The notes: generated from the letters alone by a model not told the origin. A DNA stretch of 42,347 nt from an uncultured Clostridia bacterium (GCA_947623945.1 CANQHU010000015.1:1-42347); one strand, 5' to 3'; shown: positions 1 to 10,022, counted from the first letter of the stretch. Numbers and translations: made by a program.

Positions 1-142
1 TAAATCCCCCAAATACCCTTTGCCAAAAACCTACATATTTTTTTGCCAAAAAACTACAAAAATTCTTGACATTTACACCCGTATTCTCTTTTTCTGCCTA
101 TAAGAAGCAAGTGCCGAATAAAAGGGAAACTAGGGCTCAAGG
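1..142. other. Gene-free flank downstream of pilin-like P1
   Basis: No gene is seen. Two near-identical 16-bp direct repeats (19-34 and 42-57, 15/16 identical) lie here. This is the 3' flank of P1 on the minus strand, where a DGR template repeat and reverse transcriptase often follow the variable region, but 142 bases are too few to show one. Confidence 0.4.
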
Positions 143-2078
143 TCACGTCACAAAGTGCGACACGCCGGGCAAGACCACACGGAACGAACGATAATCGTGG
201 CGAGTGCCACCGCCGACTCGCAGAGAACACACCGGCAGTCGGGCCACCGTAGTAATAGCCTCCACGATTGAAGAACGGATAGCTCGAGTAAACGAAGATA
301 GAGGAGTCGCCATTCCATCCTGTCGTACCGCTGCCTGTATATACCTCAAATGTTGCATCTCCTGGATAGTATTTTTCATATGTTGGTGTACTACTGTCTG
401 ATGTGTACTTTGTTGCATATTTTGTACTGTCTTTACTATTTCCATCTGTTCCTGCAAATATACTTCCATTACTTAAATTGCTTCCTGCATTATTAAATGC
501 TGCCACGTATTCACTTGCTCCTCCACTTAAATCGTATACTCCATATATATTTCCTGTTGAACTTGCTTTTTGTCCTTCTTCTCCGTTATACATTTGCGCT
601 GTTAATTCAGCACTATATACATATTCACTCGTACTTTCTCCACTTCCCATTCCTGTTACAACACTTGAACATCTATTTATTGCTACTTCATTTCTATTTC
701 TTCCATATTGACTGTATGTTAAGTATGAACAAGCACCCCATTCGCTGTTTTTCATTAAGTGGCTTTCTTTCGTTTTGTCATAATTTAATGCGTTTGTATA
801 CATTGTTCCTATATCTATACTTACCCAACTTTTTACTGTTGGTGCTATTTGTATTGCTGTTGTTCCACTTCCTGCGCTGTTTTCATCTGCTGTTGACCTT
901 GCTGATTCATATTTTCCTACCCAAATTCCTTCTAGGTCACTATCCCATCCTCCATTTTTATATGGTACTGTTAATTCACTTTCATCGACAAATGCTGGAT
1001 GTACTATATATTTTAATCCATCATATTCTTCTGTTGTTTCTGTTCCTGCTTTTAGTTCTTCTTTTACGTTCTCTCCATCTGCTGTTATTTCTCTTGTTCC
1101 TTTTCCATCGCAATATCCTGCTACTTGTCCATCTGTTGTTAAGTACGTTATTCTATATGCATATCTTGGTATCCATACAAAATAGCTTTCTACTCCTTCT
1201 ATTGTATTTATCGCATTTGCCCATTTGCTCGTTTTTGTATCGTTTTTATTATCTCCTGCTACATAATTATACCAGTTACTTTCTGTAAAACCCGCATCTC
1301 CTTCTTTTACTTCTGTTCCATCTTCTTTCCAGTATACTTTTTTCATTCCACTTGGTAATGTGTCTGGTACTAATGGTTTATCTATTTTTTCATTTTTTGT
1401 ATTTACCCATATTACATCTATTTTTCCTTGCGCTTTTGTAAATTCTACTGGTATTACATTTACTAATATCGTTGTTTCCCCTGCTTTTTGTACTCCTTCT
1501 GTTGTTGCTTTTACTTCTATTTTATACGTTCCATTTTTTTCTACTTCGCAACTTCCTGTCTTTCCATTTACTGTTACCTCATAAGTATCTCCTGTGTCTA
1601 AATTCGTTACTGTTATACTATCTACTTTTTCTACTTCATTTGTTATTTCTACTTTTATTATTGCTTTGTTATCTCCTGTTTTTTCTACTGTTGCTTTTAC
1701 TACTGGTTTTACACCTTTTGAACTTTCAAAATTTTTTATTTTCCCTGTTTTTGCATCTATTGTTGCCTCATATCCATCTTTTTCTATTATTATGTCTTCT
1801 CCTTCTTCTGTTACTGTTGCTCCTGCTTCTTCCATTTTTGTTTTAAAGATTTTGGCATCAAAACTTCCTGTATTATCAAACGCTGCCATTATTTCTGTTT
1901 GGATTTCTTCTTTTACTGATGCTTCTTTTGTTTTTTCACTTGCAGTTTGTGCCTTTGTTAGTATCCCATTATCCCCTGTTAAGGTTGCTATTGATACTGC
2001 TGCTAAAATTAACAATACTATTATTGTGATTACTAGTGCTATTAATGTGATTCCTTTGGTTTCTGTTGATTTTCTCAT
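143..2078 (-). CDS. P1: prepilin-leader protein with Ig-like and FGE/C-lectin domains; one CGG +1 frameshift
   Basis: Secreted or pilus-associated protein of about 644 residues when read with one +1 shift. The ATG at 2078 is preferred because a GAGGGAG ribosome site precedes it; the TTG at 2114 would add 12 residues. Residues 8-40 form a prepilin-type leader (KG then ITLIALVITIIVLLILAAVS). The middle has an Ig-like beta domain of about 95 residues (from GVKPVVKATV). The C-terminal half is an FGE-sulfatase/C-type-lectin fold (YFVWIPRYAYR, GIWVGKYESA, IYGVYDLSGGASEYVA, FNRGGYYYGG). A zero-frame CGG at 213-215 ends the normal frame; skipping its C gives GGGTRHDYRSFRVVL and a TGA at 143-145, matching the family ending SFR(V/P)(V/A)L. 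The unshifted frame gives an unrelated tail running to position 54. The tail is a probable DGR variable region. Confidence 0.8.
146..290 (-). other. Probable DGR variable region of P1
   Basis: This GC-richer 3' end of P1 is dense in NNC/NNT codons after the FNRGG framework. It resembles the variable ends of the other five pilin-like genes and contains the CGG frameshift site at 213-215. The boundaries are approximate. Confidence 0.55.
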
Positions 2079-2157
2079 TTTTCTTTTCTCTCCCTCTTTG
2101 GTTAGTTTGTACAAAATTTTTAATTATGTTATGTTCGTGTTACTATTTTACATTCAC

Positions 2158-2186
2158 ATTTTAGCACAGAAGTTTTTCCTTGTAAA
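2158..2186 (-). promoter_or_regulatory. Promoter of P1
   Basis: On the minus strand, TTTACA (2181-2186) and TAAAAT (2158-2163) are separated by 17 bases, about 80 bases upstream of the chosen ATG. Confidence 0.55.
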
Positions 2187-2250
2187 TGACTTTTTATTAA
2201 ATTTCTAATTTGTAATGAAATTGTAACATTTGTACTTGATTGAAAAAAAT

Positions 2251-2284
2251 AAAGTTAAGAAACTATTTTTTATTTCTTAACTTT
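2251..2284 (-). terminator. Terminator after rubredoxin
   Basis: The perfect 12-bp stem AAAGTTAAGAAA/TTTCTTAACTTT (2251-2262 and 2273-2284) has an AT-rich loop and is flanked by A and T runs. It lies directly after the rubredoxin stop. Confidence 0.75.
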
Positions 2285-2294
2285 ACTTTTTTTA

Positions 2295-2432
2295 TTATTC
2301 TTCAACTTTTTCAAACATTTCTTTTCCAACTCCACATAAAGGACAAGTCCAATCATCTGGTAAATCTTCAAATTTTACTCCTTCTTTTTCATCATCATAA
2401 ACATATCCGCAAACTGTACATTTATATTTCAT
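2295..2432 (-). CDS. Rubredoxin
   Basis: Short (45-residue) iron-sulfur electron carrier. The sequence [13 protein letters not shown]...[14 protein letters not shown] shows the two CxxCG pairs that bind one Fe. It starts three bases after the fprA stop, so the two genes form an operon. Rubredoxin is the usual electron donor to FprA flavodiiron proteins, which reduce oxygen or NO, so the pair fits oxygen protection in an anaerobe. It is slightly shorter than the typical 52-54 residues but carries the complete cluster motif. Confidence 0.93.
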   Translation of the reverse strand: MKYKCTVCGYVYDDEKEGVKFEDLPDDWTCPLCGVGKEMFEKVEE

Positions 2433-2435
2433 TTT

Positions 2436-3605
2436 CTATTCACCTCCCATCAAATTATCTGCTAATTCCTCTAAATCTTTCATTGTATAATCTTTTACTG
2501 TTGATTTAATAGTAACTGTCTTTTCTATTATTGTAATATCTTTCATTCCCTCTAACATGCTTCTCATAGTCTTTTCAGCAGATGGTGCCCAAGAACCATT
2601 TTGAATAATTGCTATTTTTCTATTTTGATAATTTCTTGCTTTTAAATGATTTAAAAATTGCTCCATTGGTACAAATACTCCTGCATTATAACTTGATGCT
2701 GCTAAAACAAGTTTAGAATAACGAAATGCATCTTCAATTGCTTCATGCATATCCTCTTTTGTTAAATCTGCTAAAACTACTTTTTTTGCACCTTTTTGTT
2801 CTAAAATTTCTTTTAAATCTTCTGCTGCTTTTAAAGTATTTCCATGAATTGATGCACAAGCAATAAATATTCCTTCTTCCTCTGGAGTATAACTACTCCA
2901 AGTGTTATACCTTTCTATATAATGTGATAGATTTTCTTTTAAAATTGGACCATGTAAAGGACAAATTACTTTAATATCTAAAGTCTGTGCTTTTTTTAAT
3001 AGTGCTTGAACTTGAGCTCCATATTTTCCTACAATTCCAAAATAATATCTACGTGCTTCACAGTCCCAATCTTCTTCTGTATCTAAAGTTCCAAATTTTC
3101 CAAATCCATCTGCTGTAAATAAAATTTTGTCTTTTTTATCATATGTTACCATTACTTCTGGCCAATGAACCATTGGTGCCATAAAAAATTGTAATGTATG
3201 TAATCCAAAGTTTAATTCTTCTCCTTCTTTTACAACTATCTTTTTGTTACTTAAATCAATATCAAAAAAGTTTGGTAACATATTAAATGTAGTTGCATTT
3301 CCTATTAATTTCATACTTGGATATTTATCTACTAATAGTCCTATATTATATGCATGATCTGGCTCTAAGTGAGAAATAACTAAGTAATCTACTTTTTCAC
3401 CATTTAATGCTTTTTCTAAGTTTTCAAGCCATGTGTTTGTTACTCTTCTATCACAAGTGTCTAATACTACATTTTTTTCATCTTTTATTAGGTAAGAATT
3501 GTATGCCATTCCATTTGGTACTTCATATTGTCCCTCAAACAATCTAATATCCTTGTCATCTGCTCCTATGTAAATAACTGAATCTGTTATATTTATATCT
3601 TTCAT
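2436..3605 (-). CDS. fprA: A-type flavoprotein (flavodiiron protein, FprA)
   Basis: A cytoplasmic 389-residue protein with an N-terminal metallo-beta-lactamase-like diiron domain (HLEPDHAYN near residue 80, then MVHWPEVM and the late ligand CPLHGP) and a C-terminal flavodoxin domain from about residue 250 (IFIACASIHGNTLKAAE, AASSYNAGVF). The family reduces O2 to water, or NO, with electrons from the rubredoxin encoded immediately downstream. The ATG follows GGAGG at the ideal distance. It is divergent from the por operon. Length is typical for the family. It contains no in-frame CGG. Confidence 0.95.
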   Translation of the reverse strand: MKDINITDSVIYIGADDKDIRLFEGQYEVPNGMAYNSYLIKDEKNVVLDTCDRRVTNTWLENLEKALNGEKVDYLVISHLEPDHAYNIGLLVDKYPSMKLIGNATTFNMLPNFFDIDLSNKKIVVKEGEELNFGLHTLQFFMAPMVHWPEVMVTYDKKDKILFTADGFGKFGTLDTEEDWDCEARRYYFGIVGKYGAQVQALLKKAQTLDIKVICPLHGPILKENLSHYIERYNTWSSYTPEEEGIFIACASIHGNTLKAAEDLKEILEQKGAKKVVLADLTKEDMHEAIEDAFRYSKLVLAASSYNAGVFVPMEQFLNHLKARNYQNRKIAIIQNGSWAPSAEKTMRSMLEGMKDITIIEKTVTIKSTVKDYTMKDLEELADNLMGGE

Positions 3606-3681
3606 TTTTTACCTCCGAAATTTGTATATATATATTATAACAAAAATTTTATATTTGTAAACAACTATAGGTAATTTTCTC

Positions 3682-3710
3682 TTGACACAAACCTAATTTA
3701 GTCATATACT
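3682..3710 (+). promoter_or_regulatory. Promoter of the por operon
   Basis: TTGACA (3682-3687), a 17-base spacer and TATACT (3705-3710), 37 bases before the porC ATG, which has an AAGGAGGA ribosome site. Confidence 0.8.
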
Positions 3711-3747
3711 AAAACCATAAAAAGTATGAAAAGGAGGAATATCAAAA

Positions 3748-4326
3748 ATGGACGACTTAATTGAAATTCGCTGGCATGGTAGAGGTGGTCAAGGTGCAAA
3801 AACAGCTTCTTTACTTTTAGCAGATGCTGCTTTTAACACAGGAAAATACATTCAAGGTTTTCCAGAATATGGACCTGAAAGAATGGGAGCACCAATTACT
3901 GCTTATAACAGAATTAGTAGTAACCCAATTACCATCCATAGCAATATTTATGAGCCTGATTATGTAGTTGTTGTAGATGACACTCTTTTAGAAACAGTTG
4001 ATGTTACAGCAGGTTTAAAAGAAACAGGAGCAATTGTAATAAATACTACAAAATCAAGTGATTACCTAAAAAGTGTTTTAAAAGGATATTCAGGTAATAT
4101 CTACACAATTGATGCAAGAAAAATTTCAGAAGAAGCATTAGGACGTTATTTTCCAAATACACCAATGCTTGCTGCTATTGTAAAAGTAAGTGGCATTATG
4201 ACAGATGAAGCTTTATTAGAAGATATGAAAGGGTCTTTCAAGCATAAATTTGCAAAGAAACCTGAAGTAATAGATGGCAATATGAAAGCCCTAGAATTAG
4301 CATTAAAGGAGGTTAAAAAGATATGA
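3748..4326 (+). CDS. porC: 2-oxoacid (pyruvate):ferredoxin oxidoreductase gamma subunit
   Basis: 192 residues. The sequence IRWHGRGGQGAKTASLLLAD and the GFPEYGPERMGAPITAY stretch are signatures of the gamma subunit of four-subunit pyruvate (or 2-ketoacid):ferredoxin oxidoreductases. The enzyme oxidatively decarboxylates pyruvate to acetyl-CoA and reduces ferredoxin in the cytoplasm. It is first in a porC-porD-porA-porB operon; its TGA overlaps the ATG of porD (ATGA at 4323-4326). The substrate is inferred; closely related complexes use branched 2-oxoacids. Confidence 0.93.
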   Translation: MDDLIEIRWHGRGGQGAKTASLLLADAAFNTGKYIQGFPEYGPERMGAPITAYNRISSNPITIHSNIYEPDYVVVVDDTLLETVDVTAGLKETGAIVINTTKSSDYLKSVLKGYSGNIYTIDARKISEEALGRYFPNTPMLAAIVKVSGIMTDEALLEDMKGSFKHKFAKKPEVIDGNMKALELALKEVKKI

Positions 4327-4616
4327 CAAATATAAATAATAAAACTCCTATGGAGGAACTAACTCCAGGTGGTGATATATATACTTCTGGAAATGCAAGA
4401 GATTTTAAAACTGGTGACTGGAGAAGTGTAAAACCTATTTACATTTCAGAAAAATGCAAACAATGTGGATTATGTTTTCCAGTTTGTCCAGATGATGCTA
4501 TTCCAGTAAATAAAGAAGGATTAAGATCTGATTTTAATTATGATTATTGTAAAGGATGTGGCGTATGTGCAAAGGTATGTCCATTTAATGCAATTGAAAT
4601 GAAGGAGGAGGGATAA
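4323..4616 (+). CDS. porD: Pyruvate:ferredoxin oxidoreductase delta (ferredoxin) subunit
   Basis: 97 residues with two [4Fe-4S] motifs, CKQCGLCFPVCP and CKGCGVCAKVCP, separated by about 25 residues as usual for the delta subunit that passes electrons to ferredoxin. It is translationally coupled to porC by an ATGA overlap, and the next gene starts three bases after its stop. Confidence 0.94.
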   Translation: MTNINNKTPMEELTPGGDIYTSGNARDFKTGDWRSVKPIYISEKCKQCGLCFPVCPDDAIPVNKEGLRSDFNYDYCKGCGVCAKVCPFNAIEMKEEG

Positions 4617-4619
4617 AAT

Positions 4620-5814
4620 ATGAGTATAAGAGAAAGATTAAGTGGTAACGAAGCAGCAGCAACTGCTATGAAACAAATTAATCCAGATGTCGTAGCAGCA
4701 TTCCCTATTACACCTTCAACTGAAATACCACAATATTTTTCAACTTTTGTTGCAAATGGTGTTGTAGATACAGAATTTGTTGCAGTAGAAAGTGAACATA
4801 GTGCTATGTCAGCATGTATTGGTGCAGAAGCCGCTCGGCGCTAGAGCAATGACAGCTACATCTGCAAATGGATTATCTTTGATGTGGGAAATGATTTACA
4901 TTGCATCTAGTTTAAGATTGCCAATTGTTTTATCACTTGTTAATAGAGCTGTATCCGGACCTTTAAACATTCACTGTGACCATTCAGACGCAATGGGTGT
5001 TCGTGATAGTGGATGGATTATGCTATTTTCAGAAACAAACCAAGAGGCCTATGACAATACATTAATGGCACATAGAATTGCTGAAAATAAGGACGTAATG
5101 CTTCCTTTAATGGTTTGCCAAGATGGATTTATTACTTCACATGCTATTGAAAATATTGAATTAGTGGAAGATGATAAAGTAAAAGAGTTTGTTGGAACAT
5201 ATAAACCTGAACACTATTTATTAAATAGAGATGAACCAATAGCAGTTGGACCATTAGATTTACAAAGCTATTTATTTGAACACAAAGCTCAACAAGCAAT
5301 TGCTATGAAAAATGCAAAACAAGTTATTTTAGATGTATCTAAAGATTTTGAAAAAATGACTGGTAGAAAATATGGATTATTTGAAGAATATAAATTAGAT
5401 GACGCAGAAGTTGCTATTGTCTGCATGAACTCAACTGCAGGAACTACAAAATTTGTTGTAGATAATTTAAGAGCTAAAGGAATAAAAGCTGGACTTTTAA
5501 AAGTTCGTGTATTTAGACCTTTCCCAGGAGAAGAAATAGCAAAAGCCTTAGCTCATGTAAAAGCAGTTGCAATTTTAGATAGAGCAGATTCTTTAAATGC
5601 TGCAGGCGGTGCTTTGTTTGAAGATACAACATCTGCTATGTATGTAAATGATGTTCATGTACCTGCTGTAAATTATATTTATGGTATTGGTGGTAGAGAC
5701 ACAAAAGCTGAAGATATTGAATCTGTTTATAATGATTTATTTGATATTATACAAACTGGTAAAGCAGAAAATCCTTATCGTTATTTAGGATTAAGAAAGG
5801 AGGCAGAAGAATAA
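4620..5814 (+). CDS. porA: Pyruvate:ferredoxin oxidoreductase alpha subunit; one CGG +1 frameshift
   Basis: About 397 residues when a single C is skipped. Before the site the sequence is typical alpha subunit (SGNEAAATAMKQINPDVVAAFPITPSTEIPQ, ESEHSAMSACIGAEAA). The zero frame then reads GCT CGG CGC TAG and stops at residue 74; reading GCT (C) GGC GCT AGA gives GARAMTATSANGLSLMWEM and the rest of the protein (340 residues, IVLSLVNRAVSGPLNIHCD). The CGG is at 4836-4838, codon 73. The subunit is indispensable to the complex and both neighbours are intact, so a true null mutation is unlikely. Its stop lies one base before porB. Confidence 0.9.
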
Positions 5815-5815
5815 T

Positions 5816-6775
5816 ATGGCTTATAATGTAAAAGAAATTGTAGGAAATAAACCTTCTAGATTTACAAGTGGACATAGAATGTGTGCAGGTTGTGGAGCTC
5901 CCCCTATTGCAAGACATATAATGAGGGCTTTAAAGCCAGAAGACCACGCAGTAGTCGCTAATGCAACAGGATGTATGGAAGTTTCTACTTTTATTTATCC
6001 TTATACTGCATGGACTGATTCTTTTATACATACTGCTTTTGAATGTGCAGGTGCAACTTTAGCAGGTGCAGAAGCAGCTTATGTTTCTATGAAAAAACAA
6101 GGAAAACTTCCACAAGATGGAGATACTAAATTTATTGCATTTGGTGGAGATGGTGGAACTTATGATATAGGACTTCAAAGTTTATCAGGCGCTATGGAAC
6201 GTGGTCATGATATGGTATATGTATGTTACGATAACGGAGCATATATGAACACTGGTATTCAACGTTCTTCTGCAACACCTAAATTTGCAGATACAACAAC
6301 TTCTCCAGCAGGTTCAGTTATTCCTGGAAAAATGCAATCAAGAAAAGATTTAGCAAAAATTATGGCTGGACATCATATTCCATATGTTGCTCAAACACTT
6401 GGTTATATGAATTTTAAAGATTTATATGAAAAAGCTGAAAAAGCAATTTATACTAAAGGTCCTGCATTTTTAAATGTAATGGCACCTTGCCCTAGAGGAT
6501 GGGGATATCCAACTGATGAATTAATGCAAATTAATAAACTTGCTGTTGAAACTTGCTATTGGCCTTTATATGAAGTTGTAGACGGAGTATATCATATTTC
6601 TTATAAACCAGCTAAAAAATTGCCTATTGAAGAATTTTTAAGACCTCAAAAAAGATTTAAACATATGTTTAAACCAGGAAATGAATGGATGATTGAAGAA
6701 TTCCAAAAAGAAGTAGATTCTAGATGGCAAGAATTATTAGATTTAGAAGAAATAACAAACAAAAGTAGAGATTAG
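5816..6775 (+). CDS. porB: Pyruvate:ferredoxin oxidoreductase beta subunit (thiamine-diphosphate binding)
   Basis: 319 residues. HRMCAGCGAPPIARHI carries the cluster cysteines, and FGGDGGTYDIGLQ with the following NGAYMNTG is the thiamine-diphosphate/Mg site. The lid motif PCPRGWGYP is also typical of porB. Last gene of the por operon. Its final codons (KSRD, stop) lie in the left arm of a bidirectional terminator shared with thiN. Confidence 0.94.
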   Translation: MAYNVKEIVGNKPSRFTSGHRMCAGCGAPPIARHIMRALKPEDHAVVANATGCMEVSTFIYPYTAWTDSFIHTAFECAGATLAGAEAAYVSMKKQGKLPQDGDTKFIAFGGDGGTYDIGLQSLSGAMERGHDMVYVCYDNGAYMNTGIQRSSATPKFADTTTSPAGSVIPGKMQSRKDLAKIMAGHHIPYVAQTLGYMNFKDLYEKAEKAIYTKGPAFLNVMAPCPRGWGYPTDELMQINKLAVETCYWPLYEVVDGVYHISYKPAKKLPIEEFLRPQKRFKHMFKPGNEWMIEEFQKEVDSRWQELLDLEEITNKSRD

Positions 6776-6796
6776 AGTTTTTCTAATCTCTACTTT
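6762..6796. terminator. Bidirectional terminator between porB and thiN
   Basis: The perfect 15-bp stem AAAGTAGAGATTAGA (6762-6776) and TCTAATCTCTACTTT (6782-6796) has a 5-base loop. It serves two convergent genes and contains both stop codons: the same palindrome encodes the C-terminal SRD of PorB on plus and of ThiN on minus. Confidence 0.85.
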
Positions 6797-7425
6797 CTAT
6801 TATAATTAAAATTCCTTTTTTTATTTGAATATTTGCAATATCTTCTTCTATTTCGTTACTAATTCCTAAACTTTTTCCAATTGGCAAAACATCATTTTCC
6901 AAGCAATATTTAAATCCTGTTAAGGTTAATCCTTCTACTTCTGTTGTCATTGGTATTAAAGAAATATATTTTCCATAAGTTTTATTTTTATACAATGTCA
7001 AATTTTTATTAGTCAAATATATTTTATTATATTCATCTATCAAATAACATGGAATTTCTCTATCTAGCGGTTCTTTTAATATATGAATATTGGCTAAGGC
7101 ATGATCCATTCTTTTTCCTAATGCACCTAATATTACTATTTTAGAACTATTTAAGTTGATTGCAAGGTTTAAAGCAATGTCTGTATCTGTATTATCCTTC
7201 TTAGAATTAAATTCATGAAAAATAATTTCAGATTTTTTCTTATAAAAATTTAATATTTCTTGATTGATTGAATCAAAATCTCCTACAATATGATTTGGTG
7301 TAATTTTTAATTTATATAGTGCTTCTAATCCTTTATCAACTGCAATAATGTTTTGAAATTTTGGTACATATTGCTTTACAATTTCTATATTTATTTCTCC
7401 GTCCTGATATAATAAGTGTTTCCAT
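6783..7425 (-). CDS. thiN: Thiamine pyrophosphokinase; one CGG +1 frameshift
   Basis: About 213 residues after correction. The ATG at 7425 begins METLIISG; codon 9 is CGG (7399-7401). Skipping the C gives GEINIEIVKQYVPKFQNIIAVDKGLEALY, the substrate motif VGDFDS, then KKDNTDTDIAL and GALGKRMDHALANI, all typical of thiamine pyrophosphokinase, which makes thiamine diphosphate. The unshifted frame ends within a few dozen codons. Its product is the cofactor needed by PorB next door. It begins four bases after the stop of the flippase-like gene, so the two are probably co-transcribed. A frameshift this near the start would abolish the protein if not recoded. Confidence 0.88.
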
Positions 7426-7429
7426 TTTT

Positions 7430-8497
7430 TTATTTTTCCCTTCTAGTTGGTATTAAGAATAATGCACCTACTATAATTGGTAAATAAAAGGTGTATAATC
7501 TCCAAAATAAAATTGACATATTTATTGTTCCATATTGAAATATAGATTGGAATAGTAAATAAAATCCTCCTTCTGCTCCTAGTCCTGAACCTGGTGTTGG
7601 TATAAATGTCATTATTAATAATAAAAATGCTTGTGTAGGTATTATTTGCCAAAAAGTTACTCCACTATTTCCAAAAGCACGATATACCATATATGTAATA
7701 GAATAGTACGCAAAACTTTGTATTACAGCGGTTATAAACATTTTTAACACTAATCTTTTTTCAGATTTCATGTATAAAAACTGTTCTTTAAAGTTATCAA
7801 TACTTTTATCTAATTTTTCAATTGTTTTTTCTGGATTTTTAAATACATGAATTTTTCCTAGTAGTTTAATAATTGGTGTTGTAAAAAAAGTAATTAGCCT
7901 TTTTTTGATTCCTGCTAAAATAACTATTATAATTGCAAAAATATTAAGTGAAAACCCTAAAATTGCAATCCATAGGTAATCTTGCATTAGATTTGCAAAA
8001 AATTGAAATTCAAACATTACTACTATTAAAGTTGAAACTACTAATGCAGTTTGTGTAATTATAAATTTCATTGCCATAGCTGATAATGAATTACTAACTC
8101 TTTTCCCTGTTTTGGTTAATTCATATGCTTGCATTGGCTGTCCACCTGAAGAAAATGGAGTAATATTATTAAATAATTGCCCTATCATGGATACTTTAAA
8201 TGAGTTTGTAAATTTTTGATTTGGATACATTTTTTTTAGTGGCATATGTAAATTTATTGCTTCACATATCCAATGAATTAATACGCATACAATTCCTGCA
8301 AATACCCATTTATAGTCCACTTCTGTTAATAATTGAATGATATTATCTATTCCGTCTACACTTATCATGTAAATAAATAGGCCTATAAAAATTACAATTA
8401 TTAGAATGAAGTTAAATACAACTACTTTTTTATTAGCTGGTTTTACATCTTCTTCTAAGTTTTCTATGTCTTCGTTTTTTTCAAATCCATCTGGCAT
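7430..8497 (-). CDS. YbhN/UPF0104-type (lysylphosphatidylglycerol synthase TM region) membrane protein
   Basis: 355 residues with an acidic cytoplasmic N-terminus (about 25 residues) followed by seven or eight predicted membrane helices. Recognisable features are the INLHMPLKKMYPNQKFTNSF loop, GQLFNNITPFSSGGQPMQAYEL and FIPTPGSGLGAEGGF, shared by the flippase-like N-terminal domain of MprF and the stand-alone YbhN/AglD family. A lipid or glycolipid flippase role is inferred; the substrate cannot be read from sequence. No MprF synthase domain is present. Confidence 0.8.
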   Translation of the reverse strand: MPDGFEKNEDIENLEEDVKPANKKVVVFNFILIIVIFIGLFIYMISVDGIDNIIQLLTEVDYKWVFAGIVCVLIHWICEAINLHMPLKKMYPNQKFTNSFKVSMIGQLFNNITPFSSGGQPMQAYELTKTGKRVSNSLSAMAMKFIITQTALVVSTLIVVMFEFQFFANLMQDYLWIAILGFSLNIFAIIIVILAGIKKRLITFFTTPIIKLLGKIHVFKNPEKTIEKLDKSIDNFKEQFLYMKSEKRLVLKMFITAVIQSFAYYSITYMVYRAFGNSGVTFWQIIPTQAFLLLIMTFIPTPGSGLGAEGGFYLLFQSIFQYGTINMSILFWRLYTFYLPIIVGALFLIPTRREK

Positions 8498-8575
8498 GTT
8501 AATTTTTCGTTCCTTTCTAGTTTTGCTTTAAAGCTCACATATATTATTTTTATAATTATATACTTTATATACTAT

Positions 8576-8603
8576 ATTATACAAAAAATCAATAGTTTAA
8601 CAA
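8576..8603 (-). promoter_or_regulatory. Promoter of the flippase-like gene and thiN
   Basis: Minus-strand TTGTTA (8598-8603), 16-base spacer and perfect TATAAT (8576-8581), about 80 bases before the ATG of the membrane protein gene. Confidence 0.6.
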
Positions 8604-8652
8604 AAACAATGCTAAAGAATTAAATATAAATCCTAGTATAAAAAAATTAAAT

Positions 8653-8681
8653 TTGACATATTATAAAATATGTGTTATTAT
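8653..8681 (+). promoter_or_regulatory. Promoter of a short plus-strand RNA (antitoxin-like RNA II)
   Basis: TTGACA (8653-8658), 17-base spacer, TATTAT (8676-8681); a perfect TATAAT also overlaps at 8679-8684. It points at the terminator 8724-8763, with no ORF between. Confidence 0.65.
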
Positions 8682-8687
8682 AATTAT

Positions 8688-8765
8688 AGCTAGCAAATAA
8701 CCAGTCTAGTAAAAAAACGCATAAAAAAAGACTAGGAATCCTGAACAATTTCCTAGTCTTTTTAT
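8688..8765 (+). ncRNA. Candidate antitoxin RNA (par RNA II-like)
   Basis: Predicted RNA of about 75-80 nt from the promoter at 8653-8681 to the bidirectional terminator. It holds TAACCAGTCT-N3-AAAAAAACGC (8698-8720), a direct copy of 8825-8847 at the start of the convergent peptide mRNA. Being transcribed from the opposite strand, the RNA can pair with that mRNA over 10 + 10 bases around the start codon, as the DRa/DRb repeats do in the pAD1 par (Fst) locus. Ends are inferred. Confidence 0.6.
8724..8763. terminator. Bidirectional terminator shared by two convergent small transcripts
   Basis: The stem AAAAAGACTAGGAA pairs with TTCCTAGTCTTTTT around a loop of about 12 bases. A and T tracts on both sides allow termination in either direction. 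Confidence 0.88.
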
Positions 8766-8770
8766 TTGTG

Positions 8771-8839
8771 TTATTTACTCAATTTATTTATTATGTAATA
8801 AATTAATATGAGTTTTAACACGTCTAACCAGTCTTTCAA
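8771..8839 (-). CDS. Candidate type I toxin: 22-residue hydrophobic peptide
   Basis: The TTG start at 8839 follows an excellent ribosome site (AAAGGAGG, 7-8 bases upstream). The peptide after Met reads KDWLDVLKLILIYYIINK and ends in a Lys-rich LSK: a hydrophobic or amphipathic centre with charged ends, as in membrane-active type I toxins such as Fst or Ldr. It has its own promoter (8880-8909), a 5' hairpin (8857-8873) just before the ribosome site, and a terminator eight bases after the stop. The toxin role rests on this architecture, not on recognised homology; it lacks the Pro of classical Fst peptides. Confidence 0.6.
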   Translation of the reverse strand: MKDWLDVLKLILIYYIINKLSK

Positions 8840-8856
8840 AAAAACGCCTCCTTTCT

Positions 8857-8873
8857 ACCTTTTGGTGAAAGGT
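8857..8873 (-). promoter_or_regulatory. 5' leader hairpin of the peptide mRNA
   Basis: ACCTTTT and AAAGGT arms around a short loop sit at the predicted 5' end of the minus-strand transcript, immediately upstream of the ribosome site. A 5' stem-loop of this kind stabilises and delays translation in the Fst mRNA; the same role is inferred here. Confidence 0.5.
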
Positions 8874-8879
8874 ATATTT

Positions 8880-8909
8880 AATATAACACTATTTGTTTCA
8901 TTTTGTCAA
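8880..8909 (-). promoter_or_regulatory. Promoter of the small peptide gene
   Basis: Minus-strand TTGACA (8904-8909) and TATATT (8880-8885) with an 18-base spacer (or TTATAT with 17). Confidence 0.7.
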
Positions 8910-8938
8910 ATTTATTCAATAAGTAAAATATGTATTTT

Positions 8939-10022
<1,084 letters not shown>

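Larger units (their letters stand above)
8698..8847. repeat. Direct repeats DRa/DRb of the par-like locus
   Basis: The 23-base unit TAACCAGTCT-N3-AAAAAAACGC occurs at 8698-8720 and 8825-8847 in the same orientation. Twenty positions are identical and the three central bases differ (AGT and TTC). Confidence 0.85.

Noticed and set aside
54-142. C-terminal extension of P1 to position 54
   Set aside because: The extension exists only in the unshifted frame and resembles nothing in the paralogues; the shifted frame gives the family ending.
497-1288. Long plus-strand ORFs opposite P1 and the other pilin-like genes
   Set aside because: Low-complexity Leu/Phe-rich translations without ribosome sites; they are antisense shadows of AT-rich coding sequence.
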